Shown here in pieces: positions 60,405 through 64,000 of a DNA stretch of 64,000 bases. Position numbers and translations under genes: made by a program. The notes under the pieces were generated by a model, which did not search any database, was not told where the DNA came from, and worked only from the letters and a program-made list of their open reading frames with translations. Numbering within the stretch: position 1 is the stretch's first letter; every line of letters begins with the position of its first letter. This DNA is from Chionis minor (lineage: Eukaryota > Chordata > Aves > Charadriiformes > Chionididae). The stretch lies in the NCBI GenBank assembly GCA_013398295.1, contig VZSF01001093.1:62001-126000 (forward strand). Direction: 5' to 3'.

Positions 60405-63400
60405 AGGGAGGTCCTGACACACTGTCCCTCTCCCCCTCCAGACTGGTGTTGCCTCTTGGTTAGTGGAGAGAATAAGGCTGTGAGCTGATTTCTGTTCCCA
60501 GGACTATGACTGAACCTAGAAAAAGTCCTAAAATAGGACTCCAAAGCCCACTTGCCTGACCCCATGGTATAATACTGAGGCCACAGTCTTAGGTTTTTTG
60601 TTGCTTGCTTACTTTCTACCCTCCTAAGTACTTTGTTCTTGTCACACCATGACATAACTTCAACAGGAAGCGTTTGTTAACTTTTGGTGCCTGCGAGGAG
60701 TCAGAGTTCTCAGCTGTTGCTGTTTCGATGCAGCTGCTGCCTGTTATTGCTGTTAGTTCCCCTCTCTTTTGAGGGGGCAGGTGGGAGAGAGTCTGGGCTG
60801 AGCGAGGGAGTGTGATTCTAGACCACTATGGCTTAGACCTGGCTGAGGAAGATGTAGGAACTACTTTTCTAGAGCTGAAGAGAAGATGGAAATTGGCCTG
60901 TTTCTCCACAGAGTTCAGATTCATACACAAAAGAGGTAATGATCTTGCCTAACAAATTTGCTTAAAGAAAACATCTGCTCAGGAGCCCAGCCCTGGTCAA
61001 GAACTTGCTAAAGGATCCACAGTCCCTACTGCACAGTCCATCCAGAAAGCCTGAGCCCCTGAGGAAAGCTGGGGGTGGGAGGCACATCCCTGTAAGGTGC
61101 TGCTTCCTCTTGCTATGGTCCAAGAAGTTCCTTTCTCTGGGGAGGAGAATGAAAGGGAGCAAGTCTGGACTGTGTTTTGGAGGAGATTACTTTCCTCTGT
61201 GGCATGTCATTGTCCCTCTAAATCACCCTAGGAGAGAAGCAGACAGGTAGCCTCTCTGAAAACACGCAGTCTTGAAAATGTTGAAGTATCTCCTTGCTGA
61301 GCATTTCCTCATTTTGTTTGTTTTCATGGAACTTTGTTCAGTTTTCCTTCCACAGAAAGGCGCAATAAACGATCAGAGTGATGATATGCTGACTCTGGAT
61401 CAGGTTATTGTTACCAGTTCTCCAGTTGCCCAAGCTTTGATGGCATCCCAACTCTCTGTATTAGCAGAAACTCTAGTCTGCTCATTTTCAGGCAAGATAA
61501 TCTAAATAAGCCCAGATATTACGGAGATCAGTTTTGAGTTTGAGTCAATTAGAATACAAATTTACTTGTTTCATTACCATGTGCTGGCAAATGCAGAGAC
61601 CTATTGCGTTACTGGTTATGAGAAGACAAAAATTAGAGTATCTTTAAGCAACTTCGATGGTAAACTTAAGGTAACAATACACTTGCTTTTAGATTTAGTC
61701 AAATCTTCAGTTAAAAGACCCCTAGTGCCTTGGTAGATATATTGGAAGAAAGTTTGGGTTCCTTTTAAGTCCTATGGGAGACTGGGACTCATTTAGTTGA
61801 TTGAGTTAGCTCATTTAATCAGTTAGCTTTATTTCAGTGAGGCTGTGTTTCAGAAGCATTGAAACACCATGAAAAAGCAATTTCCTTTGTATTTCACATA
61901 TTAAATCACACTGTTCCAAAACAGTAAGAGTCATTGCAATAGGGTAGCAGTAAATTTTGAATATTTGTTAGCAGAATGGGGATTTTCACTAACAAATACA
62001 TATAAAGGTATCCTTTAGAAACTATTTTGTTTTAGAGCAGGGAACGAACAACAGACTGACTTGTCTGACTTCATTCCAGTCAGAAAGGTTAATGCCAGGG
62101 TCAGCACCAAAAGGACTTTTTCTTACAAGCCACTACAAAGAAAGATTACAAGCCAAATCTTGACCCAAACTACTTTGTCATGATTATAAGACTGTATATT
62201 CAGCTTAACTAGTGCTGACATATTTTGATTTTAAACTGTCAGCATTTGGTGAGAAGGATAATGTATACACACAGCCTGAAGGTTGGAGCTATAGAAGCAT
62301 AGGAGTTGTAACACTGAGACTCTCACAGTGATGGTTCCCTAGGAGCAGAAAGCTGGGTTCCTAGAGTCAGATGTCTGGGATCCTCATGGAGTGAGGAGGA
62401 GAAGCTGGCCCTGAGGCAGGGGGTACGCTGATGATATGCTGAGAGCCACCTGTGCACCCCTGAGGAACACCAAATAGGGGGGGCAAGATGCAAGTGCTTG
62501 AGGAATTAAAGGGGAAGAGGAGACCAGTATTTACTCACAGGCTGAAGTGAGAGAAACCCAACATCAAATCCCTTCAGTGCCTCAAGGGAACATATCCCTT
62601 TAGCTCCTAGGGGATTGTAGAGCACTTCTTTCAGTCTCTCTTTTCTAGGTTATGCGTCATTGCATGAAATAATTAAACAAGCCCTGAACCAGGGAGAGAA
62701 AGGGATAATGATTCCATAACAAGCAGCAAAAGCTTTGGCAAGTGAAATGTAAAATGCTGTTAAGGTAGTTCAAGAAAAAATAACAGAGAAGGTTGTGAGA
62801 AGCAATTTGCTAAAGGTGTGAAACTTCTTAACAACAAAAACTTCAAAAGCATCAGAAGTAGACACCTACAACATTCAGTGAGGTCCAGAAATGAACAACA
62901 TATAAAAGCATCACACAGCGAAGACAAGGTCGCTGCAAGAACGCTGAATGAGGACAGGAGGGGATGAACGCCAATGTGAACGGGTATCTGCACAGCTGGT
63001 ACCACATCTTCTGGCATAGGAAGGCATGAAGTAGCAGCAGCTGCTTCTGATGGGAAGCAAATCTTTTGCTCCTCCTGGGAAAGGTAGTAATTGGATTTCT
63101 TTGTGTCTGTGTTCTCCACAGAGAGGTGATGGAGAGACCTGTGATGCTGTTTTTAAGTAGAGGGTACCTATCCAGGTAATATCTGTCTTACCTGGAAAAA
63201 ACAGTGGCCTAGGGTACAGAACAAGTTAATAAATAACAATAAATAATTTCAAAGAACTGTAGAGGAGTTAAAGGCTTGGGTTTATTCTGCGAATAAGCAA
63301 AGTTTAGGCTCTAGATAGCAGGAAAAATGAAAGGCAACAAATATACATTTTTTTTTTTTATTTTAAACAAGAACTGCAAGAGAGATGTGGGCAAATAAAG

Positions 63401-63489
63401 GCTGTTACGCCTGGCTTTTGTGACAGGTAAACTCACAGAAACTTGGTTTACTAGGAATGATGAAAGAAATATTTACTGAAGAATAGTCC
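60405..63489. other. Non-coding sequence, no gene seen
   Basis: Unique sequence between two LINE fragments. A 119-codon minus-strand frame (62760-63119), rich in Leu, Ser and Cys, has no domain I recognise. A 77-codon plus-strand frame (61272-61505) with a hydrophobic start was also examined and not accepted. A run of T at 63348-63359 is present. Confidence 0.6.
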
Positions 63490-64000
63490 ACACAGCTTTT
63501 ACCAAGGCAAGTCATGACTCACAAAACTGAGTGCTCTGTAAAGGTGTAAGGAAGTATATGAATAAAGGTGATTTAGTTGATAAAGTGTTTGAGGGTTTCC
63601 AGAAAGCTTTCAACAAGGTCCATCCCCAAAGGCTCTTGGAGAGATGAAGCTGTCATTTGGAAAGGCCTCATATGGATTAATAACTGGTTAAAGGACTGGA
63701 AACAAGGAAGAATAAATGATTAATTTTTCATCGTAGAGAAATGTTACCTGTGCTGGGATGTCACAATATTCTCAGAAGGAAGCCTGAAAAGGGGACTAGG
63801 TAGCAAAGTTTGGTGGTAATATAAAATTATTTAGTACAGTCAAATCCAAAGCTGACTGTGAATGATTGCAGAAGATCTTGTTGTACACTAACCAAAATTC
63901 AGCATTGATATGTGCAATATAATGCATCCAGGAAAAAGGTATTTCTAAGCATGCATATACTGGTTTTGGCTATAAATTAGCTGTTACCAGTCCAGAAGTA
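63490..64000 (+). mobile_element. Old CR1/L3-type LINE fragment, reverse-transcriptase part
   Basis: The plus strand follows the polymerase frame of ancient CR1 (L3-like) elements. At 63570-63647 it translates as DLVDKVFEGFQKAFNKVHPQ followed by RLLER, matching the reverse-transcriptase segment D.V.LDF.KAFD.V.H..LL with the conserved Asp replaced by Asn. After a frameshift, WINNWLKDWKQGRIND (from 63673) matches the WI..WL..R.Q segment. Downstream AATGATTGCAGAAGATCTTG and AATATAATGCATCCAGGAAA match the following part of the family. Stops and frameshifts make it inactive. The element runs off the right edge of the window, so its 3' end is not visible; the left boundary is approximate. Confidence 0.85.

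Noticed and set aside
62760..63119. 119-codon minus-strand frame, Leu/Ser/Cys-rich
   Set aside because: No recognisable domain, no promoter or splice context, and a length expected by chance in this much DNA.
1..64000. CRISPR arrays, tRNA or rRNA genes, bacterial operons, CpG-island promoters
   Set aside because: I looked for regularly spaced repeats, tRNA B-box words, rRNA-like sequence and dense CpG over several hundred bases, and found none convincing.

Overview
The window reads as vertebrate, almost certainly avian, non-coding DNA: an intergenic stretch or the inside of a very long intron. Three things point to a bird. There is a well-preserved 3' end of a CR1 LINE at about 60.1-60.4 kb, ending in the CR1 tail motif ATTCTATG. 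There are two much older CR1/L3-type LINE fragments, at 11.6-11.9 kb and running off the right edge from 63.5 kb. There is a solo LTR at 49.7-50.5 kb of a type I recall from birds outside the chicken lineage. Genes are absent, open frames never exceed 160 codons, and AT-rich sequence is broken by short GC-richer patches.

No protein-coding gene, rRNA, tRNA or recognisable small RNA could be supported on either strand. The open frames scattered through the window look like chance frames: they lie in GC-richer patches, overlap each other on both strands, and show no domain I recognise. The exceptions come from mobile elements. A degraded hAT-type transposase lies on the minus strand at about 56.85-57.69 kb, and a reverse-transcriptase fragment of an old CR1 LINE lies at 63.57-63.72 kb.

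Layout: 1-10.8 kb is unique sequence with a small GT microsatellite and a GC-richer patch at 1.5-3.3 kb. A short duplication with an octamer array (10.83-10.91 kb) precedes the first old CR1 relic (11.64-11.95 kb). From 12 to 35 kb the sequence is unique apart from a probable ancient MIR/CORE-SINE (23.14-23.33 kb). A block with plus-strand quadruplex potential (35.05 kb), a TTTG microsatellite (36.56 kb), a GC-rich patch with a 44-bp tandem duplication (36.6-37.14 kb) and a perfect 28-bp tandem duplication (38.00-38.06 kb) form a cluster of local rearrangement. A TATG/CATA inverted microsatellite (45.2 kb) and a minus-strand G-rich tract (48.15 kb) precede the solo LTR. The right quarter holds a 16-bp duplication (53.04 kb), the hAT relic, the younger CR1 and the truncated old CR1.

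I did not find a new biological system. The most useful leads are the hAT relic, the LTR without a target-site duplication and with a strong hairpin just past its polyadenylation signal, two quadruplex candidates, a few exon-like segments with good splice signals, and several stretches that could be conserved regulatory elements. Each needs an alignment or transcript search that could not be run here.
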